Source: CAMYOC01 sp963704875
GTDB lineage: Bacteria > Pseudomonadota > Gammaproteobacteria > Steroidobacterales > XN24
DNA length: 64,000 nucleotides
Direction of reading: 5' to 3'
Assembly: GCA_963704875.1 (NCBI GenBank)
Contig: CAVPIA010000008.1
Location: 1,550,001 to 1,614,000 of the forward strand
The notes beneath the pieces are model-generated. The model was not told the DNA's origin, made no database searches, and saw only the letters and a list, made by a program, of their open reading frames with translations. Of the stretch, positions 26,067 through 35,288 are shown in pieces. A program made the position numbers and the translations under genes. Position 1 is the first letter of the stretch; each line of letters starts with the position of its first letter.

Positions 26067-26757
26067 CACTACGGTGACGACCGACGAACACATATCCGCG
26101 GCCCCAGACAGTCTGGATAAATCGTGGCGGCTTTGCGCTGTCCCCGATCTTTTGCCGGACCCGACTTACCATGATGTCCACAGAACGTGTCTGGATCTGT
26201 GCGTCGATGCCGCGCAGTTCAGACAATATCTCATCGCGCGACATCTTCTTGCCGGCATTGCGTGCCAGCAGACACAACAGCTCGTACTCCATCGAAGTCA
26301 GTTCAACGATTTCGTCTTCGACTTCCACCGTACGCGCGCTGGTATCGATGCTGATGCCCTGAAATTTCAGGGTGTCGGGATCGCGGGTCGAGCTTGATCC
26401 GACGCGACGCAGAATAGTCTGGATTCGGGCGACCAGCTCGCGCGGCTCGAACGGCTTGCCAATGTAATCGTCGGCGCCCAGTTCCAGACCGGAGACGCGG
26501 TCAATGACGTCCCCACGCGCCGTCACCATGATGATCGGGATATCGCTGGTCTTGCGCACCTCGCGGCAGATTTCAAAGCCATCCTTGCCTGGCAACATCA
26601 CGTCAAGCAGCAACAGATCTGGCGGATTGGACGTTAGTTTTGCCAGACCTGCCCCCGCCTCGGGTGCGCAATCCAGTTCGATCCCGTAACGCTGCAGGAA
26701 AGTCTTCAGCAGTTCGGAATGACGCTCGTCGTCGTCGATCAATAGCACTCGAGTCAT
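26059..26757 (-). CDS. OmpR-family response regulator
   Basis: A 232-residue regulator. The receiver domain has VLLIDDDERHSELL (acidic pocket), the phospho-acceptor Asp in LLLLDVMLPGKDGF (near 54) and the Lys in GKPFEPREL (near 104). The C-terminal winged helix (residues ~135-225) contains LTSMEYELLCLLARNAGKKM and VSRVRQKIGD, then TVWGRGYVF. It resembles the CpxR/RstA branch. The TAG stop overlaps the kinase start by eight bases. Three 10-base direct repeats lie between this gene and the divergent DUF4397 lipoprotein and are probable binding sites. Confidence 0.95.
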   Translation of the reverse strand: MTRVLLIDDDERHSELLKTFLQRYGIELDCAPEAGAGLAKLTSNPPDLLLLDVMLPGKDGFEICREVRKTSDIPIIMVTARGDVIDRVSGLELGADDYIGKPFEPRELVARIQTILRRVGSSSTRDPDTLKFQGISIDTSARTVEVEDEIVELTSMEYELLCLLARNAGKKMSRDEILSELRGIDAQIQTRSVDIMVSRVRQKIGDSAKPPRFIQTVWGRGYVFVGRHRSDD

Positions 26758-26808
26758 TCCTGAATCTTACCCCGTTCCCGGCGCCGCGCAGTGTCTGCCC
26801 GGCACGCT

Positions 26809-26838
26809 GTTACGAATCGTTACAAATCGTTACGCGGC
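26809..26838. promoter_or_regulatory. 10-base-spaced direct repeats, likely OmpR-type binding site
   Basis: GTTACGAATC (26809), GTTACAAATC (26819) and GTTACGCGGC (26829) repeat GTTAC three times at one helical turn. OmpR-family regulators bind tandem half-sites with this spacing, and the array lies in the 170-base region between the regulator gene and the DUF4397 lipoprotein gene. Confidence 0.65.
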
Positions 26839-26927
26839 TGAAACCCATTTCAGTCGCCACCCCGGCATCATCCCGTCTCGAAACTTACACCTCTACAAAC
26901 CTCAGCGGATCCCAAAAGGAAACCCAA

Positions 26928-28289
26928 ATGAACACTCGCGCGTACATTGCTTTGACCGCAGCTTTCCTGCTGCTTACCGGATGCGGCGGCTCCAGCGATG
27001 GACCCGCCCCGGCCGTGAACGAAGAAACGCAGGCCACGACCATACAGGCCTTGCACGCTTCCCCTGACGCACCCGCCGTCAACCTCATCGTCGGCGCCGC
27101 CACTGTGCCGAATGTGGACTACAAATCGGGGACTGGCGTGATCGAACTCGACGCCGGCACCTACAGCGTCCAGGTCGATGGCATTGTGCCCGGCGGCACG
27201 GCCACCGTGATCGGCCCGGTCGACCTGACATTCGCGGCGGACACGCTTTACAGCATTATCGCGATCGGCGATCTGGCCAACATCCAGCCGCTGGTTCTCG
27301 AGCAGCCGTCGACCGCCGTTCCGGCCGGATCGACGCGTCTGCGCGTGGTCCATGCGGCTCCTTTGGCGCCAGCAGTCGACGTATACCTGACCGCGCCCGG
27401 CGTCGACCTGAGCACCGTGATGCCTGTGGGTAGTTTCGCGTTCAGCGAAGACCTCGGCCCGGTTGAGGTTCCGGCTGGCGAATACCAGGCGAGAGTCACT
27501 GCCGCTGGTGACGCGACCGCCGTCGTGTTCGACTCCGGTCCGATCACGCTGCCTGACGGTGCCAACCTGCTGTTGAGCGCGGTGGAGAACACAGCCACAG
27601 GCGCGGCGCCCATCAGCCTGGTACTCCAGGACGGGACCGGTTCAGCCGAGATCTTCGACAGCGCCACGCCGGCCGACCTTCGCTTCGTGCATGCGTCGGC
27701 CGATGCGCCGGCGGTTGATGTGGTCGTCAATGACGGCTTTGCAGCACCGCTGGTGAGCGACCTGCTGTTCCCCAACTTCACCCCGTATGCCAGCGTTCCG
27801 CCGGACACTTACAACGTCAAAGTGACGGATGCGGCGAGCCAGACGCTGGTGCCGATCGATGTCGATGTCGCCGTGGACGCGGCGATCAGATATACGGTCC
27901 TGGCGGTGGGTGAGCTTGCAAATCTGGAGCCGCTGATTGCTGCTGACGATCCGCGTCGAGTCGCCACCGAGGCAAAGGTCAGGATTATCCATGCCTCACC
28001 GACCGCGCAGAACGTAGACATCTATGTCACCGCGCCTGGAACAGACATCAACACCGTCTCGCCGCTGCCGAGCCTGACAGACGTTCCGTTCAAGGCGAAC
28101 ACCGGGTTCCTGTCCCTGGCAGCCGGTGACTATGACGTCACCGTCGTACCCACGGGCACCAAAACGCCGGCTATCGGGCCCGCGCTGATCTCGGTTGACG
28201 CTGGTGGTATCTACACCGCCATCGCACGCGACGCCCAGGATGGCGGCGCGCCGCTTGGACTGATTCTGATGGACGATTTTGCCCCTTAG
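26928..28289 (+). CDS. DUF4397-repeat lipoprotein
   Basis: A 453-residue protein from ATG 26928 behind AAAAGGA. The signal peptide ends in the lipobox LLLTGCGGSS, so it is probably lipidated. Four related repeats of roughly 100 residues follow, each opening with a version of LHASPDAPAVNLIV: IQALHASPDAPAV, LRVVHAAPLAPAVDVYLTAP, LRFVHASADAPAVDVVV and VRIIHASPTAQNVDIYVTAP. This is the DUF4397 Ig-like repeat. The role is unknown, presumably surface or periplasmic binding. It is divergent from a two-component system, shares its promoter region, and has its own strong terminator. Confidence 0.92.
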   Translation: MNTRAYIALTAAFLLLTGCGGSSDGPAPAVNEETQATTIQALHASPDAPAVNLIVGAATVPNVDYKSGTGVIELDAGTYSVQVDGIVPGGTATVIGPVDLTFAADTLYSIIAIGDLANIQPLVLEQPSTAVPAGSTRLRVVHAAPLAPAVDVYLTAPGVDLSTVMPVGSFAFSEDLGPVEVPAGEYQARVTAAGDATAVVFDSGPITLPDGANLLLSAVENTATGAAPISLVLQDGTGSAEIFDSATPADLRFVHASADAPAVDVVVNDGFAAPLVSDLLFPNFTPYASVPPDTYNVKVTDAASQTLVPIDVDVAVDAAIRYTVLAVGELANLEPLIAADDPRRVATEAKVRIIHASPTAQNVDIYVTAPGTDINTVSPLPSLTDVPFKANTGFLSLAAGDYDVTVVPTGTKTPAIGPALISVDAGGIYTAIARDAQDGGAPLGLILMDDFAP

Positions 28290-28315
28290 TGCTCCGCCCC
28301 GGGAGCGCTACCTTT

Positions 28316-28345
28316 GTCCCCGCCCATCGGGCGGGGACTTTTTTT
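28316..28345 (+). terminator. Rho-independent terminator after the DUF4397 gene
   Basis: A perfect 10-bp stem GTCCCCGCCC (28316-28325) / GGGCGGGGAC (28329-28338) with loop ATC is followed by seven T residues (28339-28345), 27 bases after the stop codon. Confidence 0.95.
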
Positions 28346-28473
28346 CCGCATACTCGCCCGAGTTAACCGGACGGGCCGGGCCCGTCCGGGTTGACGATCA
28401 GCGCGCGCCAGATTGCCTGACCGGATCGCCTGACCGGATCCGACGGCGGGATTGGCTGAGCCCGAGTGGCAAT

Positions 28474-29781
28474 CTAGTCCGGATCGTTGCGCTTTACCTT
28501 GCCTTCGATCCGACGGCGACGAAGATGAACCAGCCACCAGACCGCACCGACCACCGGCAGCACCAGGACCCCGGTGGCGATATCGACGTTCACCGGCCAG
28601 CCTGCATCTGCAGCAGCCACGATGCCCATCCGCAGCAAGCCGACCACGTAGTAACTGATCGCTGCAACCGACAAACCTTCGACCATCTCCTGCAGTTTTA
28701 TCTGCTGCTGACCGCGGCGGTTAAGGCTTTCCAGCAGATGCTGATTCTGCGTTTCGATACTCATCTCGACCCGAGTGCGCAACATCTCGGTGGCCCGGGC
28801 GACTCGCTTGGACATGTCCTTGAGATGCAGTTCCAGGGCGCTGCAGGTATCGACTGCTGGCGTCAAACGCCGGTCAACAAACTTGGCCAGACTGGACATA
28901 CCGGGAAGGGCCTGCTCGCGCAGGTCGGCAAGTCGTTGCATGGTCAGCTGGTGATAGGCGCGCGTCGCCGAGAACCGGTAATTGGTCCGGCTGCGGAAAT
29001 GTTCGATTTCGTCAGCGAGGCCGCTGATCCGCTGCAGCATGGCCCGTTCATCATCAGCAGAATCGAGACGCGAATTGTCTTCGATGATGTCTCCCAGCTG
29101 AGCGTCGATGGCCTGTGCCCTGGGCCAGATCTTCTTGGCCACCGGAAATCCGAGCAACGCCATGATGCGATAGGTTTCCACTTCGAGAACGCGCTGGGTC
29201 GTCCGCCCGGCCTGGAAGTCGCTCAGGCTTCGGTTATAAACCAGGAAGCGGGCGAAGCCGTCGCTGTGCAGCCGAAAACTGGTGAAAATCGCGGCGCGCC
29301 GGTCAACGATGTCGCTGCCGAAGACCAGCTGTCCCTCGAAGGTCTCGCGCATCGATTCCAGATGTGGCTGCGGCGGTTCACCAGGCAGCATGACCAGATG
29401 CGCAGCGGCGACACTTTGACCCGGTCCGGCTTTGCGCCACTCAGCCGGGAGCAGGTCCATCGCGGTGCGCGCAAATGGCGCCGCATCGCAGCGGTTGCGG
29501 ATAAACGAATAGGTGCAAAACTCGGTGTGGCGTTCCCAGCGCAGATCGAAACCAGGAAAGGTCTGGTAGTAGCATCTGGCGTCGGCCGCCGGCGGATTGG
29601 TGCTAAAAAGACGGGCCAGATTGGAGAGGTGCGTTATATGCGACTTAACATCTGTGGTCTCAATCGGAATCGCGATATGCGACACGCAGGCAGGTGAGAC
29701 AACCTCGGGGAACGGGCGCGCGTGAAGCTCTTCGTAGAGTTCGCTGCGCAGCGGATTGGTCTTTAGCACCGTGTCCGGCAT
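28474..29781 (-). CDS. DUF3422 family membrane protein
   Basis: A 435-residue protein. The N-terminal half has the family landmarks ELYEELHARPFPEV, LDL-like RWERHTEFCTYSFIR and FGSDIVDRRAAIFTSFRLHS. The middle (about 250-370) is helical and probably coiled coil. Two membrane helices lie near the C-terminus (around 375-395 and 402-422: YYVVGLLRMGIVAA and ATGVLVLPVVGAVWWLV), followed by a basic tail RRRRIEGKVKR. Function is unknown; the topology resembles RmuC- or CorA-like proteins with a large cytoplasmic region. It is monocistronic and divergent from the SDR-like gene. Confidence 0.88.
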   Translation of the reverse strand: MPDTVLKTNPLRSELYEELHARPFPEVVSPACVSHIAIPIETTDVKSHITHLSNLARLFSTNPPAADARCYYQTFPGFDLRWERHTEFCTYSFIRNRCDAAPFARTAMDLLPAEWRKAGPGQSVAAAHLVMLPGEPPQPHLESMRETFEGQLVFGSDIVDRRAAIFTSFRLHSDGFARFLVYNRSLSDFQAGRTTQRVLEVETYRIMALLGFPVAKKIWPRAQAIDAQLGDIIEDNSRLDSADDERAMLQRISGLADEIEHFRSRTNYRFSATRAYHQLTMQRLADLREQALPGMSSLAKFVDRRLTPAVDTCSALELHLKDMSKRVARATEMLRTRVEMSIETQNQHLLESLNRRGQQQIKLQEMVEGLSVAAISYYVVGLLRMGIVAAADAGWPVNVDIATGVLVLPVVGAVWWLVHLRRRRIEGKVKRNDPD

Positions 29782-29970
29782 GATGTTTCAATAGCCTGTC
29801 GGGCCGTTGCCCGGTCAGAGGGTCTGGCCGCGTTGCAATGCTCTGCGGCGGGATTGCGCACGGCCATTGTACTGGAATGCCGGGACACCCAGGTTGCCGG
29901 AGACCATCCGCGAGCGCCGCCGGGCCGGGGTTGCGACTATCGAGGCAACTGCCCGGGCGACGACCCTGGA

Positions 29971-29998
29971 GATGACTCTGGCCCTCACCAGGGTCATC
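29971..29998. promoter_or_regulatory. Inverted repeat upstream of the SDR-like gene
   Basis: GATGACTCTGG (29971-29981) and CCAGGGTCATC (29988-29998) are complementary at 10 of 11 positions with a 6-base loop, ending 24 bases before ATG 30023. It may be an operator or a leader hairpin; nothing in the sequence decides. Confidence 0.5.
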
Positions 29999-30022
29999 CC
30001 CAACAACACTGGAGATTTTTCC

Positions 30023-31531
30023 ATGGAGACAACGCAGCCGGCAGCCGCGACCCGGGCAGCATCCCATCCCGACAGCGGTGGCGGAGGCGCTCGGTCCGGG
30101 CGCGCTCTGGTCTTCGGGGCCAGCGGCTATATCGGGACCCATCTCACGCCACGCTTGTTGGCCGGGGGTTGGCGGGTGCGGGCTGCGGCCCGGCATCGCG
30201 AAGTCCTGGAGGCGCGGGGCTGGCAGGATGTCGAGATCGTCGAGGCAGATGCGTTGCTTCCGGAGAGTCTCGGCGCCGCGCTGGCAGATGTGGATGTGGC
30301 TTTCTATCTGGTGCATTCCATGGCTGCCGGGAGCCGGTTTGCCGACCTCGATATTGAAGCCGCGCAAAATTTCGCCCGTGCGGCAGCCAAAGCCGGGGTG
30401 TCCCGCATCGTCTATCTGGGCGGGTTGATCCCCGATCAGCCAAAATCGCAGCATCTGGCGTCGCGGGCGGCGACCGGTGACGTGCTGCGTCAGGGGACGG
30501 TGCCGGTGACCGAGATCCGCGCAGGGATGATCGTCGGGCCCGGTTCAGCCGCATACGAAGTCATCCGGGATCTGGTCAATCACCTGCCGCTGATGATCAC
30601 TCCGCGCTGGGTCCAATCGCGTTCTACACCTATTGCGTTAGAAAACCTGCTGGATTACCTGTCCGGGGTTGCCGCATTGCCAGAAGCCGGCGGGAAGACC
30701 TTCGATGTGGGTGGGCCCGAAATCCTCAGCTATGAACAGCTAATGCGCCAATACGGCGAGCTTGCCGGCAGGCGTTTTCGTCTGCTTGGCGTGCCGGTGC
30801 TGACGCCGCGCCTGTCCTCCTACTGGCTTCGCTTCGTCACCGCCGTGCCCACCAATATCGCGCGTGCGTTGATCGATGGGCTCGAGCATGACGTGATCGC
30901 GAATGATGCGGAGATTCGCAGCCTGATCCCGCTGACGCTGATGGATTTCAAACAGTCCGTGCGCGCGGCAATGCAGGCGGAGCAGGAGAATGCGCTGGTT
31001 GCCCATTGGGTGGAGGGTTCGATCGTCTGTCGGGATTTCCATCCGGAATACGCGTTCTACGCCAAGAAGGCCGGCGCTGAGGCCGTCAGCACGGCCTCGG
31101 CGGACGCATTGTGGCGACAGGTGACCGCCTTCGGCGGCAAGCAGGGGTACTACTACGCAGATGGCTTGTGGTTTCTGCGTCGTCTGCTGGACTGGCTGGC
31201 AGGCGGTCCCAGCTTCCGCCGCCGCCGGCGCCACCCGACGGATTTGCGGGTGGGTGACGTGGTTGATTCGTGGCGCGCCATCGCGGTAGAGCCGGCACAC
31301 AAGCTGACCCTGCTGATGGAAATGAAGGCACCGGGTGCCGGTGTGCTGGAATTCGTGATCCGCGACCTGGGCGAGAGCCGCACCATCAGCGCCACTGCTT
31401 ATTGGCACCCGGCGGGGCCGCCGGGTCTGCTCTACTGGTATGCCCTGCTGCCGGCTCACGGGTTTCTGTTCAAAGGGCTGACCGCGGCTATTGCACGCCG
31501 CGCGGAACGGGACCAGGCTGCGACCCGGTAG
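30023..31531 (+). CDS. NAD(P)-binding SDR-like protein with DUF2867 C-terminus
   Basis: A 502-residue protein from ATG 30023, with GGAG nine bases before. The N-terminal Rossmann domain has ALVFGASGYIGTHLTPRLLA (G-x-x-G-x-x-G), then AFYLVHSMAAG and IVYLGGLIPDQ. This is the atypical extended SDR pattern of YlbE/CC3_5-like NmrA relatives. The C-terminal ~150 residues (YYYADGLWFLRRLLDWLAGG onward to LLPAHGFLFKG) match DUF2867. Such fusions are common and uncharacterised; a reductase acting on a quinone or lipid-like substrate is a guess. No membrane segment or signal peptide is clear. Confidence 0.85.
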   Translation: METTQPAAATRAASHPDSGGGGARSGRALVFGASGYIGTHLTPRLLAGGWRVRAAARHREVLEARGWQDVEIVEADALLPESLGAALADVDVAFYLVHSMAAGSRFADLDIEAAQNFARAAAKAGVSRIVYLGGLIPDQPKSQHLASRAATGDVLRQGTVPVTEIRAGMIVGPGSAAYEVIRDLVNHLPLMITPRWVQSRSTPIALENLLDYLSGVAALPEAGGKTFDVGGPEILSYEQLMRQYGELAGRRFRLLGVPVLTPRLSSYWLRFVTAVPTNIARALIDGLEHDVIANDAEIRSLIPLTLMDFKQSVRAAMQAEQENALVAHWVEGSIVCRDFHPEYAFYAKKAGAEAVSTASADALWRQVTAFGGKQGYYYADGLWFLRRLLDWLAGGPSFRRRRRHPTDLRVGDVVDSWRAIAVEPAHKLTLLMEMKAPGAGVLEFVIRDLGESRTISATAYWHPAGPPGLLYWYALLPAHGFLFKGLTAAIARRAERDQAATR

Positions 31532-31680
31532 CCGGAAACCGATTCGCACCAGGCCTTGATGGCGATGTCACCGCGACGTATCGTCGCCTGCGGCCGGATC
31601 CCCCCTGTTGCAGGAATTGAGCGCTGCGTCCGGGGTTTATCCGCGTAACTGCGGTATCTTCCGGCCTGGTTTCTGGTGAA

Positions 31681-33024
31681 GTGGAGAGCGATTTGCTCAG
31701 CGCGGTGCGTTTTGTCCCCCGATACCTGCGTGGCTTGATCACCGATGCCGCGCCGGTGCCGCGTGATATCGAAAGCGTCACTTCGTTCAAATCACAGCTG
31801 GAATCGGATCCCGAGTCGGTCGGCATGGATCGGAGCGGTGTCGCCGCGATCTGGGCCTGCATCGAAGGCATGTATGCGACCGGCATGCATCCCGGTATTT
31901 CTTTTGTGCTTCGGCGCCACGGCAAGATCGTGATCAAGCGTGCGATCGGTCACGCGCGTGGTAATGGTCCCGGAGACAAAGAAAAAACAGCAGTGCGGAT
32001 GAGCCCCGACACACCCGTGTGCCTTTACTCCGCGAGCAAGGCGATGGCGGCGATGACGGTGCATCTGCTGTCCGAGCGCAAACAACTCAGCTTGCTCGAC
32101 CCGGTGAGTCACTACATCCCGGAATTCGCCCAAAACGGCAAGCAGGACATCAGTATTTATCAGCTGCTTTGTCACAAGGCCGGCATCCCCACGGTCAGCG
32201 CAGATGATAATGAAGATGCGGCAGAGTTGTTGTTGGACAGACGCGAAGTCCTGCGTCGACTGTATGCGGCCGCGCCGGAGAAGCCCGGTCATCATCACGC
32301 CTACCATGCGCTGACCGCCGGATTCGTTATTGCCGATCTGGTGGAGCGCGTGGCCGGCGTCAGCTTCCGTCGTTTCTTTCGTGAGAATATCGCCGCCCCA
32401 CTGGGCCTGCGCGGACTGGATTTCGGTGCGCGTGGCGCCGTATTGTCGAAGCTGGCGACCAACTATGTCACCGGTCTGCGGCTGGAAACCCCCGGGGATG
32501 TCTATTTGCGGCGGGCCATAGGCACCAGCCTCAGACGCGCTGTCGAGATTTCCAATGATCCCCGGTTCTACGCCGCGGTGATACCTGCCGGCAACGGTGT
32601 GGGTACCGCCGATCAGTGTTCGAAGTTTTTCGAGTGCTTGCTAAACGGCGGCCAGCTGAATGGCGTGCGTGTGTTCCAGCCGCTGACCGTGCGTCGCGCT
32701 GTTGCCGAGGTTGGCAAGACAGAATTCGACCGTTCGTTATTGGTGCCGGTGCGTTATTCCGCCGGCATGATGCTGGGCAGCGCTAATGTCGGCCTGTTCG
32801 GACCAGATACTGACAAGGCCTTTGGGCATCTGGGGTTTACCAACAATCTGATCTGGGCAGATCCTGAGCGCGATATTTCGGTGGCACTGTTGACTACCGG
32901 CAAGCTGATCGTTGGTCTGCATCTGCCGTATCTGATGCTGCTGCTGCGGAACATCTCCTGTTACTGTCCGAAGCTCGGCGAGCGCGAACAGGAGAAAGGC
33001 CTGCTGGCTTCCGGGACATTCTGA
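31681..33024 (+). CDS. Serine hydrolase, class C beta-lactamase/esterase family
   Basis: About 447 residues from GTG 31681. A TTG at 31693 is a serious alternative because GGAGAG (31683-31688) then sits at ribosome-site distance. The S-x-x-K motif is SASK in VCLYSASKAMAAMTV near residue 121. The Tyr motif is likely YHAL (near 203), and a late GHLGF near 382 corresponds to the K/H-T/x-G motif. These enzymes hydrolyse esters, beta-lactams or D-peptides. With no signal peptide, a cytoplasmic esterase related to EstB or long-chain esterases is more likely than a resistance enzyme. Confidence 0.82.
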   Translation: MESDLLSAVRFVPRYLRGLITDAAPVPRDIESVTSFKSQLESDPESVGMDRSGVAAIWACIEGMYATGMHPGISFVLRRHGKIVIKRAIGHARGNGPGDKEKTAVRMSPDTPVCLYSASKAMAAMTVHLLSERKQLSLLDPVSHYIPEFAQNGKQDISIYQLLCHKAGIPTVSADDNEDAAELLLDRREVLRRLYAAAPEKPGHHHAYHALTAGFVIADLVERVAGVSFRRFFRENIAAPLGLRGLDFGARGAVLSKLATNYVTGLRLETPGDVYLRRAIGTSLRRAVEISNDPRFYAAVIPAGNGVGTADQCSKFFECLLNGGQLNGVRVFQPLTVRRAVAEVGKTEFDRSLLVPVRYSAGMMLGSANVGLFGPDTDKAFGHLGFTNNLIWADPERDISVALLTTGKLIVGLHLPYLMLLLRNISCYCPKLGEREQEKGLLASGTF

Positions 33025-33169
33025 GTGTCTGCCAGGCAATGGCGCTGTCGGCGAGCCTGATACCCGGCTGAAAATCATTTCCCTGGACCCGGAACCGGCA
33101 GCGCAGCGGATGGCACGGCGAGGGCAAGGAGATGGCAAGGCGCTGAGGGCCGCCGTAGCGACCGGCTTT

Positions 33170-35056
33170 TCACCAGGGCAAACTGTCGATCAGCGGCTGC
33201 CATCGCGGGTCGTCATGGAGAGGGATCAGGAAGCGCGAATCATCGATCCTGACCAACGAATCCCAGACCGAATCTCCCCGTGCAGACATCTCACGTATCT
33301 GTTCACGAGCCTGTTCCAGCAATGCATAGGCCTGTTCGCTGTCGCCCTGGAATGCCTGTATCTCAGCCAGCCTGACAAACGTCCCGGCGTCCTGGCCTGC
33401 GGCCAGTTTCTTGAGCTCCGCATCGGCCATCGATGGCTGATCCAATGCCTGATGGATCATAACCAGCGCCTGTTGACGGTCGGCATCGTCCGGCCGGGCC
33501 CTGGTTGAAGCCAGCGCCTCATCAAAACGCGCCTGCAGGATCAGAACCCGGGTGATATCTGCGGCAAACTTATCCGCATTGCCTGGTGCCAGGTCCCGGG
33601 CAATCGCGAATGTCTGCAGCGCCTCATCGAACCGGCCCGCCTCGACGAGGTAGTTTGCAAGATTGGCACGATTGGTGCCGGAAAGCGGGTCAATCGCGAC
33701 CGCCCGCTGCTGCAATTCGATGGCTTCTTCAATCTGGTCGGCAGAGCCAGCCCGGACCGCCAGTACCAGCGAATTCGTCGGGCCGCGATCGAACGCAATC
33801 TTCTGGTGTTGTCTTGCGTCATCGCGCTGGCCGGCCCTCCAGAGATAGTTGGCCATTCGTATGTGCGCTTCCGGGAGCGATGGGTCGAGCTCAAGCGCGC
33901 GTTCGCTGGCCGCCTTCAATTTCGCCAGTCCTTCATCAGACGAGATCAGCCCATCACCGATCATCACCTGGTATGCGCCCGCCAATCCGGCCCAGGCACG
34001 GGCGAATCCGGGATCCAGCTGTGTTGCCTCCTGATAGTAGTCCCGGGCGCGCTCGGCATCGCCCGGGCCGCGGCGGTTGAAAAAGAAATTGGCCTGCAGG
34101 AACAGCTCATAGGCTTTGATGTTGTGCGGAGAATCGTCGTCAACGATACGAGTCAGTGTCGATTTGAGCTGCGCGGCGACGGCTGTGGCGATGTCCCTCT
34201 GTACCTCGAGGATGTCGTCCAGGTCACGCTCGTAGACACGTGACCAAACATGGGCGCTGGTCGTGGCATCCACCAGCTGGGCAGTCACCCGGAACCGATC
34301 CTCCGAGCGGCGCACGCTACCCTCAAGAATATGAGCGACATTCAAAACCTTTGCCACGGTGGCGATGTCCGGTGTGTTCTCGCCGAAAGAAAAAGACGAG
34401 GTGCGCGCGATAACCAGCAGATCCGGCGCCTGGGCCAGCAGGTGTATCACTTCCTCCGAGATCCCCTCCGCGAAATAACGTTGGTCCTGATTCGCGCTCA
34501 GGTCGACGAAGGGCAGCACGGCAATAGAGTTGGCGGGGGCGACTCTTGCGTCGTTGCCGGAATCTGTTGCCTCGGTGCCGCTGCGGTCGATCTGCCACCA
34601 GACGCCGCCGAGGGTCAGCAGCGCCAGCAATATCGTTGCAGCGAGCGCGATGCCCCGGCCTGAGATTCCGATATCCGGATTGCCGGCTGGTTCCCCGGCC
34701 CCGTCATGCCGCACGGCTTGGGTCGTTACATCCAGCTCCAGGATATAACCCCGCTTGGGAATCGTGCGGATCATCTGTTGTTCTGCATCACCTATGGCCT
34801 TTCGAATATCGATCACGCAATGGGTGATCGAATCCTCCGTGACTACAGTCTGGCCCCAGATCGCGGTCATCAGCTCATCCCTGGACACCAGTTTGCCTGG
34901 TCGTTGCAGCAGGTAGACCAGCAACTTGTAGGACTTGGGTCGTAGTTTGATCTCGGCTCCGTCTTTCAACAGGGTGCCGCGCTCCGTATCCAGGGTGAAT
35001 TCCCCGAATTTGTAAGCCGAAGCCAAATTAGCCGGATTGGGACCCGGTCCGGTCAT
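33170..35056 (-). CDS. CadC-like winged-helix regulator with membrane helix and TPRs
   Basis: A 628-residue protein. Residues ~15-110 form an OmpR-type DNA-binding winged helix without a receiver (FGEFTLDTERGTLL, LRPKSYKLLVYLLQRPGKLV, IPKRGYILELD). One membrane helix lies near 145-166 (IALAATILLALLTLGGVWW). Then comes a periplasmic TolB/FlgO-like segment SIAVLPFVDLSANQDQRYFA, followed by TPRs from about 320 to the end. This is the ToxR/CadC plan of one-component membrane regulators sensing periplasmic signals. It is divergent from the small secreted protein gene, an obvious candidate target. Confidence 0.92.
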   Translation of the reverse strand: MTGPGPNPANLASAYKFGEFTLDTERGTLLKDGAEIKLRPKSYKLLVYLLQRPGKLVSRDELMTAIWGQTVVTEDSITHCVIDIRKAIGDAEQQMIRTIPKRGYILELDVTTQAVRHDGAGEPAGNPDIGISGRGIALAATILLALLTLGGVWWQIDRSGTEATDSGNDARVAPANSIAVLPFVDLSANQDQRYFAEGISEEVIHLLAQAPDLLVIARTSSFSFGENTPDIATVAKVLNVAHILEGSVRRSEDRFRVTAQLVDATTSAHVWSRVYERDLDDILEVQRDIATAVAAQLKSTLTRIVDDDSPHNIKAYELFLQANFFFNRRGPGDAERARDYYQEATQLDPGFARAWAGLAGAYQVMIGDGLISSDEGLAKLKAASERALELDPSLPEAHIRMANYLWRAGQRDDARQHQKIAFDRGPTNSLVLAVRAGSADQIEEAIELQQRAVAIDPLSGTNRANLANYLVEAGRFDEALQTFAIARDLAPGNADKFAADITRVLILQARFDEALASTRARPDDADRQQALVMIHQALDQPSMADAELKKLAAGQDAGTFVRLAEIQAFQGDSEQAYALLEQAREQIREMSARGDSVWDSLVRIDDSRFLIPLHDDPRWQPLIDSLPW

Positions 35057-35165
35057 TCCGCGCTAACCCCTTGTTTTAAAAAAGCTTCAGTCGTTTATAG
35101 CAGATTTTTCGTTCATGTTTCGGTACTGGCGGCGCGCACTCCTCTAGCTTGGAGCGCTGGATCCG

Positions 35166-35262
35166 GCCACCAGTTACCGGTCAACGCCTTTAGCGGGGAG
35201 ACCTGAAAGCTGGTGGCGCGGCTCCCTTCGAGTACCTGGCGACAGACATCCTTCTGTCGCCA
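35166..35262 (+). promoter_or_regulatory. Structured leader upstream of the small secreted protein gene
   Basis: Two perfect inverted repeats lie in order: GCCACCAG (35166-35173) pairs with CTGGTGGC (35210-35217) around 36 bases, and TGGCGACAGA (35237-35246) pairs with TCTGTCGCCA (35253-35262) around a 6-base loop. The second ends 26 bases before the start codon. If transcribed this is a folded 5' leader, but it matches no riboswitch class I can name. Binding sites for the divergent CadC-like regulator are an alternative. Confidence 0.5.
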
Positions 35263-35288
35263 TAGCGATTTAGAGCGGGGGAAGGAGC

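Noticed and set aside
28279..29697. 472-codon plus-strand frame
   Set aside because: It is antisense to the well-supported DUF3422 gene and starts inside the preceding gene's end and terminator.
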